From: Deltaproteobacteria bacterium
GTDB lineage: Bacteria; Myxococcota; XYA12-FULL-58-9
Direction of reading: 5' to 3'
Length of the DNA stretch: 64,000 bases
Assembly (NCBI GenBank): GCA_016218825.1
Contig: JACRCV010000069.1
Coordinates: 1-64,000, forward strand
Shown here: in pieces, positions 54,495 through 64,000 of the stretch
Layout: the number at the start of each line of letters is the position of its first letter
How positions within the stretch are numbered: position 1 is the stretch's first letter
Made by a program: the position numbers and the translations under genes
The notes under the pieces: model-generated
What the model was told of the DNA's origin: nothing
What the model saw: the letters and a program-made list of their open reading frames with translations, nothing else
The model's database searches: none

Positions 54495-54675
54495 CAATAT
54501 TCGTCCCGAGGTAGCTTCGTTATCTCAACTTGAGCCACGCATCTACCTTGAATATCGGCGTTCCCCGATTTCCGGTGCGCGAGGTTAGCACAGCGAGCCT
54601 CGAGGTGTCATCCCCTCTTACATAAGTGTTTCTGTAGGCGCGGGTGGGTCGCCGTGTCGCGCCGGGATGGCGAAA

Positions 54676-55556
<881 letters not shown>

Positions 55557-55560
<4 letters not shown>

Positions 55561-56747
55561 TTCGCACCTCCTGCCGCCGCCACCGCCTTGTTCGCGGCGT
55601 CGAGCATGTCCGAGGCCGGGGTGATGGCGAGCTTGCTCTCCGCGAGGATCTTCTTGCCGAGCTCGACGTTGGTCCCTTCGAGGCGGACGACGAGCGGCAC
55701 CTTCAGACCGACGTTCTTCGCCGCCTGCACCACGCCGGTCGCCACCACGTCGCACTTCGCGATGCCGCCGAAGATGTTGACGAGGATGGCGCGGACCTTG
55801 GGGTCCTTGAGGATGATGGTGAACGCGGTCGTCACCTGGTCGGCGGTCGCGCCGCCGCCGACGTCGAGGAAGTTCGCCGGCTCGCCGCCGACGTACTTGA
55901 TGATGTCCATCGTCGACATCGCCAGGCCGGCGCCGTTCACCAGACAGCCGATGTTGCCGTCGAGCGCCACGTAGGACAGCTCGGCGTCCTTGGCGGCGCG
56001 CTCCCGCGGATCCTCCTCGTCGACGTCGCGCAAGGCGGCGAGCTCGGGGTGGCGGAACAGCGCGTTGTCGTCGAAGTTCACCTTGGCGTCGAGGGCGATG
56101 ACGTCACCCTTCTTGGTGACCACCAGCGGGTTGATCTCGACCAACGACGCGTCGGTCTCGACGAACACCTGGTACAGGCTCGCCATGATCTTCGCCGCCT
56201 GTTTCGCGGTGTCGCCGGCGAGGCCCAGGCCGTAGGCGAGCTTGCGGCCGTGAAACGCGGTGAAGCCGCCGGCGGGGTCGACGCCGAGGCGCAGGATCTT
56301 GTCGGGGGTCTCGGCCGCGACTTTCTCGATCTCCATGCCGCCCTCGGTGCTGGCGATGAACGCGACCCGGGAGTGCTCGCGATCCAGCGTCATGCCGACG
56401 TAGTACTCCTTGGCGATCTCGGTCGCGGCCTCGACCAGCACCCGGCGCACCACCTGGCCCTCGGGCCCGGTCTGGTGGGTGCAGAGCGCGTGGCCCAGGA
56501 GCGCCTTGGCGTGGGCGAACGCGGCGTCGGCGCTGTCGACCAGCTTGACGCCGTGCACCGTGGGGGCGTCTTTGAGCGTGCCTTTGCCGCGGCCGCCGGC
56601 GTGGATCTGCGCCTTCACCACCATCTTGCCGGACAGGGTGTCGGCCACGTCGTGGGCTTCTTTGGCGCTCTGCGCCACCTTGCCCTCGGGGACCGGGATG
56701 CCGTAGCGGCGAAAGATCTCTTTACCCTGGTACTCGTGGATCTTCAT
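55557..56747 (-). CDS. sucC: Succinate-CoA ligase (ADP-forming), beta subunit
   Basis: 396 residues. [22 protein letters not shown] start, ATP-grasp domain with [18 protein letters not shown], metal-binding [15 protein letters not shown], and the C-terminal [10 protein letters not shown] motif. It encodes the nucleotide-binding subunit. The ATG at 56747 is preceded by GGGAGTAGG. A promoter lies upstream, diverging from greA. Confidence 0.97.
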
Positions 56748-56796
56748 GAGCCTACTCCCGCTTCCGTGCAGGTCCGTCGCGGACCCGACGAGCGCG

Positions 56797-56825
56797 GAAC
56801 TATCAAGGCGGGACCGAGGGCGCAA
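56797..56825 (-). promoter_or_regulatory. Candidate promoter for sucCD
   Basis: On the minus strand TTGCGC at 56825-56820, 17-nt spacer, TAGTTC at 56802-56797, about 50 nt before the sucC ATG. Diverges from the greA promoter within 130 bp. Confidence 0.45.
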
Positions 56826-56840
56826 GGAGTGTCGGGGCCC

Positions 56841-56869
56841 TTGCCCGCTGCAGGCGGCGTCGGTAAGTG
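56841..56869 (+). promoter_or_regulatory. Candidate promoter for greA-recG, predicting a leaderless transcript
   Basis: TTGCCC at 56841-56846, 17-nt spacer, TAAGTG at 56864-56869. Transcription would start about seven bases later, at or next to the A of the greA ATG (56877). No clear Shine-Dalgarno precedes that ATG. Confidence 0.45.
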
Positions 56870-56876
56870 TAGGCGT

Positions 56877-57362
56877 ATGTCCACCTTTCCTGTGACCCCG
56901 GCCGGGCACGAGAAGCTCAAGCGCGAGCTGCAGCAGTTGAAGAGCGTCGAGCGCCTGAAGATCAGCAAGGAGATCGGCGCGGCGCGCGAGCTCGGCGACC
57001 TGTCGGAGAACTTCGAGTACCACGCCGCCAAAGACCGGCAGGGGATGATCGAGGCCAAGATCCGCGACATCGAGGACAAGCTGTCGCGCGCCCAGGTGAT
57101 CGATCCGACCAAGCTCTCCGGGGACCGGGTGGTCTTCGGCGCCATCGTCGTGCTCGCCGACTGCGACACCGAGGAGGAGCGGGTGTTTCAGATCGTCGGC
57201 GAGGTCGAGGCCGAGGCCGAGCGCGGCCTGATCTCGGTCAACTCCCCGGTGGCGCGCTCGCTCATCGGCAAGGAGGTCGGCGACGAGGTCAAGGTGCCGG
57301 GGAAGGGCGGCCCGCGGCTGATGGAGATCGTCGAGGTGAAGTTTTCGACTCAGGCGCCATGA
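56877..57362 (+). CDS. greA: Transcription elongation factor GreA
   Basis: 161 residues; [23 protein letters not shown] start and the N-terminal coiled coil with the conserved acidic tip ([19 protein letters not shown]) that stimulates RNA cleavage by backtracked polymerase. The C-terminal FKBP-like domain ends [23 protein letters not shown]. Length is standard. The recG gene starts nine nt downstream, so the two are likely co-transcribed. Confidence 0.96.
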   Translation: MSTFPVTPAGHEKLKRELQQLKSVERLKISKEIGAARELGDLSENFEYHAAKDRQGMIEAKIRDIEDKLSRAQVIDPTKLSGDRVVFGAIVVLADCDTEEERVFQIVGEVEAEAERGLISVNSPVARSLIGKEVGDEVKVPGKGGPRLMEIVEVKFSTQAP

Positions 57363-57371
57363 GGCGGCTCC

Positions 57372-59861
57372 GTGCCTGAGCGCGCCGCGGCCCTGCGCAC
57401 CGCCCTCGCGGCCGTCGCCAAGCCGCTGCACTTCGCCGCCAGCGACGGCTTTGCCCACCTGGAGCGGGTCGTGGGCCTCGAGACCACGCTCCGCAAGAGC
57501 GCCGCGGAGCTGCGCAAGCTGGTGACGGGTGGGCCGGCTCAGACCGCCGTGGACGCGCTGGTCGCCGAGCTCGGCGGCGAAGAGCTGCCGCGCGGCACCC
57601 GGATCCAGGCGCTCGAGCGCTGCCTCGCCCGCCTGAGCGTGCTCGAAGAGGCGATCGCCAACGACGGCGCCGCGCCTGCCGGCCTCCCGGCTCCGGAGAG
57701 CATCCCACCGGTGGCGCCGCCGGCGGCGGCGCGCCAGCCCGCGCACCTGACGCTGCAATCGCCGGTGAAGTACGTCCGCGGCGTCGGCCCCAAGCTCGCC
57801 GAGCTCTTGAACGCGCACGAGATCAAGACCGTCGGCGATCTGCTGCACTTCCTGCCGCGGCGCTACGAAGACCGGCGCGCCATCGCGGAGATCCGCGAGC
57901 TTCAGGACGGCGTCAACGCCACCGTCGAGGGCGAGGTGCTGGTGCGCTCCGAGCGCCGCTATCGCGGTCGCGTCGGCCTGGACGTCGCGCTCGGCGACTC
58001 GAGCGGCGTGTTGCACCTGTGCTGGTTCCGGGTGCCGGGCCACGGCTTCGCCGACCGCTTTCAGAAGGGGCGGCGGATCCGCGCCTCGGGGCAGGTGCGC
58101 GCCTGGCGCGGCAAGCTGCAGATCGTGCATCCGGAGACCATGTTGGTCTCGGAGAGTGGCGACACCGCGGAGCTCGCCGACGCCGTCGTGCCGATCTACC
58201 CCGAGATCGAGGGCTTTCGTCCGGCGCAGCTGCGCCGCGTGGTCCACGCCGCGTTGCCGGCGGCGCGCGAGCTCGTCGAGGTGCTGCCCGCCCCGATCCT
58301 GCACCGGCGCCACCTGCCGGCGCTCGGCGACGCGGTGCGCGCCCTGCACCAGCCGCCGCCCGAGGTCGCGGTCGAGGCGCTGAACCGATCGGCGACCCAT
58401 TGGCACCAACGCCTGATCTACGAAGAGCTGTTCCTGGTGCAGCTCGCGGTGCTGCGGCGGCGGGCGCTCGCTCGCGCCCAGCCGGGCCACGCGGTGCCGC
58501 TCGGCCGGCCCCTGGTGGAAGAAGCGGCGCGGCTGTTCCCGTTCCGGCTGACCGGGGCCCAGGGCCGGGTGCTCGCCGACATCGACGCCGATCTGCGGCG
58601 CGCGATCCCGATGAACCGCCTGCTGCAGGGCGACGTCGGCAGCGGCAAGACCGCGGTGGCGGTGGCGGCGGCGGCCGGGGTGGCGCGCGCCGGCTACCAG
58701 GCCGCGATCATGGCGCCGACCGAATTGCTCGCCGAGCAACACGCGCGCGTGGCGCTGACCACCTTGGCGTCGGCGGGCTTTCGCGTCGCGCTGTTGACCG
58801 GCGCCGTGACCGGCAGCGAGCGCCGGCAGATCCTCGAGGAGCTCGCGGTCGGCCGGTGTCAGGTGATCGTCGGCACCCACGCGCTCATTCAAGACGAGGT
58901 CCGCTTTCACCGCCTGGCGTTCGCGGTCGTCGACGAGCAGCACCGCTTCGGGGTGCGGCAGCGGGCGCGCCTCTTGGCGATGGGCCGCGAGGGGCTGGCC
59001 TCGAACCCGCACATGTTGGTGATGACCGCGACCCCGATCCCGCGGACGTTGGCGCTGACGGTGTACGGGGACCTGGACCTGTCGCTCGTCGACGAGCTGC
59101 CGCCGGGGCGGAAGGCGCCCGAGACCCGCCTGTACCGCGACAAGGAGCGCGACCAGGTCTACGCTCGCGTGCGCCAGGCGGTCGACGACGGCCGGCAGGC
59201 CTACGTGGTCTTTCCGCTGGTCGAGGAGTCGGACGCCGAGGGGCTGGAGCACGTCCGCGACGCGACCAGCGCCGCCGCCGAGCTCGAGGCCGGGCCCCTC
59301 GCCGGGGTTCGGGTCGGGTTGCTGCACGGGCGGATGTCCTCCGACGACAAGGACCGGGTGATGCGGGCGTTCGTCGCCGGGCACCTCCAGGTGTTGGTCG
59401 CGACCACGGTGATCGAGGTCGGCATCGACGTCGCGAACGCGACGGTGATGGTGGTCGAGCACGCCGAGCGCTTCGGCTTGAGCCAGCTGCACCAGCTGCG
59501 CGGTCGGGTGGGGCGCGGCGCCCACCAGGGCTTGTGCCTGCTGGTGGCGCGCTACACCCAGAGCGAGGACGCCTGGCGCCGCCTGAAGATCATGGAGCGG
59601 ACCAGCGACGGCTTCCGCATCGCCGAGGAGGACCTCGAGATCCGCGGTCCGGGCGACTTCTTGGGCACACGCCAGTCCGGGGTGCCGCTGCTGTCGGTCG
59701 CCAACCTCGCCCGCGACCAACGGCTGCTGCAGCAAGCGCGCGACGACGCCGCGGCGCTGCTCGAGGAAGATCCGGACCTGGCGTTGCCGCAGCACCGGCG
59801 CCTCGCCGACAAGGTGGCGGCGATCTTCGTCGAGAAGCTCGACCTGGTGCAGGTGGGGTGA
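57372..59861 (+). CDS. recG: ATP-dependent DNA helicase RecG
   Basis: 829 residues, longer than E. coli RecG (693) because of an N-terminal extension of about 130 residues, mostly helical with a Pro/Ala linker. Core: wedge/OB domain ([17 protein letters not shown]...PRRYEDRR), Walker [15 protein letters not shown] box [22 protein letters not shown], and motif [11 protein letters not shown]. The C-terminal TRG-type segment is present. It remodels stalled replication forks. GTG start at 57372. After the stop there is a fragment of the dispersed-element second hairpin (GGGTGGGGCGGGC). Confidence 0.96.
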   Translation: MPERAAALRTALAAVAKPLHFAASDGFAHLERVVGLETTLRKSAAELRKLVTGGPAQTAVDALVAELGGEELPRGTRIQALERCLARLSVLEEAIANDGAAPAGLPAPESIPPVAPPAAARQPAHLTLQSPVKYVRGVGPKLAELLNAHEIKTVGDLLHFLPRRYEDRRAIAEIRELQDGVNATVEGEVLVRSERRYRGRVGLDVALGDSSGVLHLCWFRVPGHGFADRFQKGRRIRASGQVRAWRGKLQIVHPETMLVSESGDTAELADAVVPIYPEIEGFRPAQLRRVVHAALPAARELVEVLPAPILHRRHLPALGDAVRALHQPPPEVAVEALNRSATHWHQRLIYEELFLVQLAVLRRRALARAQPGHAVPLGRPLVEEAARLFPFRLTGAQGRVLADIDADLRRAIPMNRLLQGDVGSGKTAVAVAAAAGVARAGYQAAIMAPTELLAEQHARVALTTLASAGFRVALLTGAVTGSERRQILEELAVGRCQVIVGTHALIQDEVRFHRLAFAVVDEQHRFGVRQRARLLAMGREGLASNPHMLVMTATPIPRTLALTVYGDLDLSLVDELPPGRKAPETRLYRDKERDQVYARVRQAVDDGRQAYVVFPLVEESDAEGLEHVRDATSAAAELEAGPLAGVRVGLLHGRMSSDDKDRVMRAFVAGHLQVLVATTVIEVGIDVANATVMVVEHAERFGLSQLHQLRGRVGRGAHQGLCLLVARYTQSEDAWRRLKIMERTSDGFRIAEEDLEIRGPGDFLGTRQSGVPLLSVANLARDQRLLQQARDDAAALLEEDPDLALPQHRRLADKVAAIFVEKLDLVQVG

Positions 59862-59929
59862 GGGTGGGGCGGGCAAGACCAGCGCCGCGCGGCTTTTTCG
59901 ACTGACGGTTATGGCGTAGCATGGCGTCG

Positions 59930-60442
59930 ATGCGTTGTCCCCACTGTGCCGCGCCGAACGCTGAGCCCCCGGTGTGCGGGGTCTGCGGCAACGCTCTCTC
60001 GACCCCCGCGACCCAGGACGTGTTGCCCGAGCTCGAGCCGACCCGCACCCAGAGCGACGTCGCGGTCGCGGTGCCGACGTTGTCGGATCTGGAGCCGACC
60101 CGCGCCACGGTCGGCGCGGTGCCGGTCGCGGCGGCGCCCGATCTGGAGCCGACGCGCGTCGCGGTCGGCGCGGTGACGGTCGCGCCCCTCGAGGATCTCA
60201 TCGACAACGACGGCGCCGCGCCGCAGGCGCCGGTCGCGGTGCTGCAGGAGATCGACGTCGAGCGCTGCCAGACCTGCGGGGCGCTCTCCGAGGGCGAGCG
60301 CTTCTGCAGCCACTGCGGCCAGCGCTTCGGGACAGCGCGGCCCGGGTTCACCGAAGGGCCGGCGCTGCGCCTCTGCGTCGCCTGCGGGGTGCCGAACCCG
60401 CCCGGGCGCCTGAAGTGCATGGCCTGTGGCGAGGTTTTGTGA
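59930..60442 (+). CDS. Zinc-ribbon protein with three LEPTR repeats
   Basis: 170 residues from ATG 59930; an in-frame ATG at 59921 would overlap the TAGCAT box that looks like its -10. Zinc-ribbon 1 is at the start (CPHC...CGVC), ribbon 2 is CQTCG...CSHCG, ribbon 3 is CVACG...CMACG. Between ribbons 1 and 2, three near-identical units of about 18 residues begin with (E/D)LEPTR. No enzyme domain. The SRPBCC gene follows 11 nt later. Function unknown; repeated Thr sites could be kinase targets. Confidence 0.7.
   Translation: MRCPHCAAPNAEPPVCGVCGNALSTPATQDVLPELEPTRTQSDVAVAVPTLSDLEPTRATVGAVPVAAAPDLEPTRVAVGAVTVAPLEDLIDNDGAAPQAPVAVLQEIDVERCQTCGALSEGERFCSHCGQRFGTARPGFTEGPALRLCVACGVPNPPGRLKCMACGEVL
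60029..60196 (+). repeat. In-frame tandem repeat in the zinc-ribbon gene
   Basis: Three units of about 54-57 nt. Each unit encodes LEPTR followed by a Val/Ala-rich stretch (VAVAVP, VGAVPV, VGAVTV). The DNA similarity of units two and three is highest. Confidence 0.7.
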
Positions 60443-60453
60443 GAGGAGGAGCG

Positions 60454-60882
60454 ATGCCCAAGGCGGAAGAACAAGTCGTCATTCAGGCGCCCATCGATCG
60501 GGTCTTCGACGTGATCACCGACTACGAGCGCTACCCGGAGTTCTTGCCCGACATGCGCCAGGTGCAGGTGCTGTCGAAGACCGACGACGTCGCCATCGTC
60601 TCCTTCGAGCTCGAGATCATCATGCGCATCGGCTACACGCTGCGCCTGGTCGAGGACCGGCCGACCGCGGTGCGCTGGACCCTGGAGAAGGCGAAGATGA
60701 TGGCCGCCAACGTCGGCGCCTGGCGGCTCGAGGACCTCGGGGACGGCAAGACCCGCGCGACCTACGGCCTGGAGCTCAAGCTCAAGGGCCTGATCCCCAA
60801 GTCGGTGAGTACCCGCCTCATCGGCACCACGCTGCCGGAGACCTTGGCGCGCTTCAAGGCCCGGGCCGAGAGCAAGAGCTAG
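60454..60882 (+). CDS. SRPBCC/START-type protein (polyketide cyclase or coenzyme Q-binding family)
   Basis: 142 residues. N-terminal QVVIQAPIDRVFDVITDYERYPEFLPDMRQVQVLS, the signature of the Coq10/RatA-like START families, and a C-terminal long helix (SVSTRLIGTTLPETLARFKARAES). These proteins bind a lipid or quinone in a helix-grip cavity. Strong ribosome-binding site GAGGAGGA. Likely co-transcribed with the zinc-ribbon gene. Ligand unknown. Confidence 0.85.
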   Translation: MPKAEEQVVIQAPIDRVFDVITDYERYPEFLPDMRQVQVLSKTDDVAIVSFELEIIMRIGYTLRLVEDRPTAVRWTLEKAKMMAANVGAWRLEDLGDGKTRATYGLELKLKGLIPKSVSTRLIGTTLPETLARFKARAESKS

Positions 60883-60910
60883 ACCGCTTTCGGGAGAAAG
60901 TGATCGCGGT

Positions 60911-60985
60911 CCCCGCCCCACTCGGGGGCGGGGAGACAGGGGTGGGGGTGGGGAGCGGCGCGGCAGCCGCGGCGCGGGAATCAAA
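60911..60985 (-). repeat. Dispersed two-hairpin 3' element, copy H
   Basis: Second hairpin 60911-60919 with 60925-60933 (9 bp, loop ACTCG on the plus strand). The first stem (60955-60964 with 60966-60975) has two mismatches. The order and linker (GGGGTGGGGGTGGGG) match the other copies. Here the plus-strand genes on both sides see it inverted, as with copy C. Confidence 0.8.
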
Positions 60986-61094
60986 GCAAGCGCGGCCGGC
61001 CGTAAACCCGAGTCCAGAGCGTGCGGTCGACGTTCCGCGACGATGCTGCTAAGATCGAATCAGGTGCGCGTGGCGGCAACTGAGAGGGTGAGTC

Positions 61095-61295
61095 GTGCTC
61101 GATGCCTTTATCATCGACGAGCTGAAGCGCCGCGAGCATGAGGAGCGCGACGAGGACGGCCGGCCCCGCCTGGAGGTCCCCGCCGACGAGGAGCCGGTGT
61201 CGGGGGGTGATCAAGACGGCGGCGGCAACGGTGGCGGCGATGACGACCATGACGATGAAAAGCGCGATCGCGGCATCGTGGTGATCGACCTCTAG
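61095..61295 (+). CDS. Small acidic conserved-looking protein
   Basis: 66 residues, GTG start after GAGAGGGTGAG. A charged helix (LDAFIIDELKRREHEERDED) is followed by a Gly/Asp-rich low-complexity stretch (GGDQDGGGNGGGDDDHDDE) and a hydrophobic tail GIVVIDL. Small proteins of this shape occur in Myxococcota, and start site and codon use look real, but no function or named family can be assigned. Confidence 0.55.
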   Translation: MLDAFIIDELKRREHEERDEDGRPRLEVPADEEPVSGGDQDGGGNGGGDDDHDDEKRDRGIVVIDL

Positions 61296-61406
61296 AGACC
61301 CGAACACACGGTCGCGCCCGCCGGTGCTGCAGCGGAGGCGGAGCCGCGAGCGCGAGGAACGCAAGAAAGGGCGCGGAACGATCAGCTCACGGCGAAGGCG
61401 GGCCAG

Positions 61407-63749
61407 CTACTGGGAGCCGAGCGCGTAGCCGGCGACCGAGAGGGTGATCCCGGCGCGCAGCCCAGCCAATGGATCCTTCGCCGGCAGCGCCGCGTGGGCG
61501 AGCAGATCCCAACAGTCGCACGGCGAGTGGTAGCTCACGCTGATCCGATGCTCGATGGGCCCGCGGTCTCTCGGCGGCGCGGCCGTCCCCGCGGTCTCTG
61601 GGACCGCGAGCAGGATGTCGGTGGCGTAGCTGAGGCTGAGGCGCGACGCGACGCCGACGGACGCGAACGGCGACACCGAGTGCACCCACCGGCTCGGATC
61701 GAGCGCGACCCCGGCCGTGCCGAGCTCGTAGATGCTGCGCCGCAATCGATCCGCCTGCGGCGAGATGTAGGTGTACTGACTACCGACGCGCGCCGGCCCG
61801 AGCCCGAGCCAGAGGCCGCCGCCGAGCTCTTTGGCCGGGCGGCTCCGGGTCCACGCCAGGCTCGACCAGACGCTGCCGCCGGCGAGCGCGCCTACCGCCA
61901 GCGTCAAGCGCGCCTGGGCCTGCAGCGTCTCGCCGTTCGTCAGGTCCCACGGCTGTGCCAGGCTCAAGGTCCACAGCGGCGTCGTCGCGGCGCCGTCGTG
62001 CCGATAAAGGCTCTGGTCGAGGCCGATGGCGCCCTGGTGCGAGGTGCGTAGCGCAAAGCGCTCGTCCACGGCGGCGGCGATGGGCGCGTCTCCGGCACCG
62101 CGCCACGGGATCGCGCGGTAGCCGGCGCGCAGCGCCACCCGATGCACCAGGTCGCCGTAGCGCTTGAAGAGCGGCAGCTCGGCGTCGGCGGTGGTGAACA
62201 GGAACAGCACCCGGCGCGGGTCACGGCTCGCGAGGTCGGTCCAGAAGCCGGTCGCCAGCGCCCGCGCCGACACGGCCAAAGGTCCGAGGGCGTCGAGGTA
62301 CGACAGGCCGACGTTGGTGCCGACCACGGTCGAGAGCGGCGGCAGGTCGGGCGCGTACGGGCCGTAGCGCACGTAGCTCAGATCGGCGTCGACGTGCAGG
62401 CGCTCGGCGATCGAGGTCGGGGGCACGCTCAGGCGCAGCGCCGGGCCCCGTTGGCCGATCCGGCGGTCGGCGCCGCCGGTGTTCGAGTAGGCGCCCGCGG
62501 GCGAGCCTTGCAGCCGCTCCAGGAATTCGGCCGCCGCGACCCCGACCAGATACGGCTGCCGCCACGAGAGCGCGGCCCGGGACGGGACGTACTCCGTCAC
62601 CCGGTCGCTCAAGCTCACCCGGAAGTCCTCGGCGACCAGATCGTCGGAGGCCCACTTGAGATCGGTGAGCAGGCGCGTGCGCGGCGCGAGGTCGGCCTTG
62701 ACCTTCGACTCGACGCTCACGCGGTGCACGAGCTTCTCGCGTCCCGCGAGCTCGGGGCTGCCGGCGGCGCTCGGGTTCTGGTCTTCGTAGATGCGCGCCG
62801 CCTGGTGTTTGCGGTCCTCGGTCCACTGCACCGCGACCTCGCCCTCGACCCGGTCGGCGGGCGCGGCGCGCAGGCGCAGGCCCAGGCGCGGCGCACCCCA
62901 GGTGGAGGGCGGCGTCAGCCGGTGCTCGCCCCAGTCGGTGCGCAGCCCCGGCGCGAGCGTCACGTCCCACGACTCGCCGAAAGGCACGAACAGCGGCAGG
63001 TCCACGGTGGGCGCGGTGGGGCTGTAGAACGTGAGCTTGGGCGCGAGCAGGCCGGCGGCGCGCCTCGTGAGCGGCACCGACAGCGGCAGCAGCGGCGGGG
63101 TGAGCGGCACCAGGCCGAGGCCGAAGGGGTTGATGTAGAGCTGCGGCCGCCACAGGGTCGCGCGGTCGTCGAGATCGGCGTCGAGGCTCTTGGCGCCGAG
63201 GCGCCAGGACGGGGGCTCGGCGCCGCAGTCGCACTGGGTGAACCAGGCGTCTTCGACGTGGAAGGTGGTGCGCGAGCGGCGCTCGATGTCGCCGGCGAAC
63301 ACGAACTGGTCGCGGCCGAGCGGCTTGCCATGCGGGTCCGGCTTGGCGCCGGGCCGCTTGACGTGGATGGTGGCGGCGTCCAGGCGGCCCTGGACCCGAT
63401 CCTGGCCGAGGTGCAGCCGGTCGCAGCTCAAGACCGTGGTGCCGTCCACCAGGGTCACGTGTCCAAAGGCGTCGGCGCCGGCGAAGCTCTGGTCGGTGCC
63501 GAGCTGGATCGAGGCGCGGTCGGCCCAGAGCCGGACGTCGCCGCAACGGAGGGTCACCTCGCCGTCGAGCTCGCAGCGCTCGCGGTCGCAGTCGCTCCGG
63601 TTCGCCGCGACGTCGACCAGGTCGCAGCGTGGCGTGGCTTCGCGCGTCAACAGGGCGGGGGCGGCCGCGCGCGTGGGCGTCGGCGACAACAGAGCCCATC
63701 CCGTGAGCAGGGCGCAGACGAAGGCTGAGAGCGGCGGGCGAGGTCGCAT
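61407..63749 (-). CDS. lptD: LPS-assembly protein LptD (OstA-like) outer-membrane barrel
   Basis: 780 residues. Signal peptide 1-28 (ALLSPTPTRA). Residues about 45-170 form the OstA/LptA-like beta-jellyroll (CELDGEVTLRCGDVRLWADRASIQ...TIHVKRPG). A long beta-barrel region follows. The segment ISVSYHSPCDCWDLLAHAALPA near the end is the typical LptD C-terminal Cys-x-Cys-Trp motif. A CDCGAEP pair lies near residue 175, so the inter-domain disulfides of LptD seem to be possible. It would insert lipopolysaccharide into the outer membrane. Less certain than the housekeeping enzymes because barrels diverge. Confidence 0.82.
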   Translation of the reverse strand: MRPRPPLSAFVCALLTGWALLSPTPTRAAAPALLTREATPRCDLVDVAANRSDCDRERCELDGEVTLRCGDVRLWADRASIQLGTDQSFAGADAFGHVTLVDGTTVLSCDRLHLGQDRVQGRLDAATIHVKRPGAKPDPHGKPLGRDQFVFAGDIERRSRTTFHVEDAWFTQCDCGAEPPSWRLGAKSLDADLDDRATLWRPQLYINPFGLGLVPLTPPLLPLSVPLTRRAAGLLAPKLTFYSPTAPTVDLPLFVPFGESWDVTLAPGLRTDWGEHRLTPPSTWGAPRLGLRLRAAPADRVEGEVAVQWTEDRKHQAARIYEDQNPSAAGSPELAGREKLVHRVSVESKVKADLAPRTRLLTDLKWASDDLVAEDFRVSLSDRVTEYVPSRAALSWRQPYLVGVAAAEFLERLQGSPAGAYSNTGGADRRIGQRGPALRLSVPPTSIAERLHVDADLSYVRYGPYAPDLPPLSTVVGTNVGLSYLDALGPLAVSARALATGFWTDLASRDPRRVLFLFTTADAELPLFKRYGDLVHRVALRAGYRAIPWRGAGDAPIAAAVDERFALRTSHQGAIGLDQSLYRHDGAATTPLWTLSLAQPWDLTNGETLQAQARLTLAVGALAGGSVWSSLAWTRSRPAKELGGGLWLGLGPARVGSQYTYISPQADRLRRSIYELGTAGVALDPSRWVHSVSPFASVGVASRLSLSYATDILLAVPETAGTAAPPRDRGPIEHRISVSYHSPCDCWDLLAHAALPAKDPLAGLRAGITLSVAGYALGSQ

Positions 63750-63827
63750 CCGAGCCGACCGTATGGGGTTTCTGTCAGCCTCTCAAGTGGTGAGCGCGCC
63801 CGTGAGCGCGCTGGCGTCGGAGCGGCT

Positions 63828-63906
63828 CCCCTCGCCCCACCCGGGGGCGAGGGGCCGGGGGAGTGGGGGTGGGGAGCGCCGCGGCCGCCGCGGCGCGGGA
63901 ATCAAA
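63828..63906 (-). repeat. Dispersed two-hairpin 3' element, copy I
   Basis: Near-perfect copy behind the truncated right-edge gene (20 nt from its stop). First stem 63876-63885 with 63887-63896 (10 bp, C in the centre); second 63828-63838 with 63844-63854 (11 bp, loop ACCCG on the plus strand). The linker has the GGGGGTGGGG tract. Confidence 0.93.
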
Positions 63907-63926
63907 TGCAGGTGAACGAGGTGTGG

Positions 63927-64000
63927 CTAGCGGCGCTCGAAGTCGAGGGCGAGGACGTTGTCGTTCTGGACTTCTTTGAACGGCACCTTGTGCTTGACGC
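63927..64000 (-). CDS. 3' end of an unidentified gene, cut by the window edge
   Basis: On the minus strand a frame ends in TAG at 63929-63927, with the protein tail KHKVPFKEVQNDNVLALDFERR. The element that follows matches those found directly behind other genes, which supports the stop. Too short to assign a family. Confidence 0.55.
   Translation of the reverse strand, partial: VKHKVPFKEVQNDNVLALDFERR

Noticed and set aside
60883-61094. tRNA or other structured RNA genes in this and other intergenic regions
   Set aside because: No cloverleaf-type pairing, TTCGA-type T-loop or CCA end was found by eye in the gaps; the structure present is explained by the dispersed element. A tRNAscan-SE or Infernal run would be decisive.

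Overview
High-GC bacterial chromosome segment of ordinary, tightly packed genes, 52 protein-coding genes including two cut by the window edges. The gene content points to the Myxococcota (delta-proteobacterial line), probably a Haliangium/Polyangia-like organism. Pointers are a CdnL-type RNA polymerase-binding factor, two TIGR04563-type mini-proteins, an FHA-sigma54 activator, a PEGA-tailed Ser/Thr kinase, many receiver/histidine-kinase proteins, and microcompartment shell proteins that look like those of Haliangium ochraceum. This assignment is an inference from gene families only. No rRNA, tRNA, CRISPR array or transposase gene was seen.

Layout. 1-1.4 kb: a TetR regulator with its own operator and a lipoprotein. 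1.6-12.1 kb: cdnL, then a signalling block (hybrid kinase; REC-PAS-GGDEF-EAL; double receiver; FecR-type envelope protein; membrane histidine kinase). 12-19.4 kb: housekeeping genes (deoxynucleoside kinase, FHA-sigma54 activator, exonuclease III, and an slt-rlmN-queG operon). 19.6-24.3 kb: tandem TIGR04563 paralogs and an envelope operon (LEA-like lipoprotein, TonB-dependent receptor, orphan 5'-nucleotidase C-terminal domain). 24.4-32.2 kb: an eight-gene operon joining PAP2 phosphatase, glycosyltransferase and a truncated nucleotide-sugar dehydrogenase to a mevalonate pathway (mvaD, phosphomevalonate kinase, an HMG-CoA reductase-mevalonate kinase fusion, idi). 32.2-34.9 kb: an archaeal-type HMG-CoA synthase, thiolase and DUF35 trio. 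35.0-39.8 kb: an enoyl-CoA hydratase of methylglutaconyl-CoA hydratase type, then biotin carboxylase, a GcdA-like carboxyltransferase and a biotin carrier. 39.9-42.7 kb: a compact bacterial microcompartment locus (BMC-T, BMC-H, BMC-P, CoA-acylating aldehyde dehydrogenase). 42.8-64 kb: ATP-grasp-like protein, kinase/LysM operon, ABC exporter, YmdB, a degenerate EF-G paralog, ndk, sucCD, greA-recG, small zinc-ribbon and START proteins, lptD.

How the genes may work together. The trio supplies acetoacetyl-CoA and HMG-CoA, and the operon upstream turns HMG-CoA into IPP/DMAPP. The hydratase and biotin-dependent carboxylase could feed the same HMG-CoA pool from leucine-derived 3-methylcrotonyl-CoA, or could process acyl-CoA from the microcompartment aldehyde dehydrogenase. 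Sequence alone does not decide between these.

The most unusual DNA-level signal is a dispersed two-hairpin palindromic element found at nine sites, plus partial modules at two or more others. Most copies lie directly behind stop codons, three of them with exactly 16 nt between stop and element. The stems are preserved by compensatory base changes, and a CGGGT/CGAGT-looped second hairpin follows a C-rich linker. A GAGA-tetraloop stem-loop between the BMC-T and BMC-H genes is a second strong RNA-level candidate.
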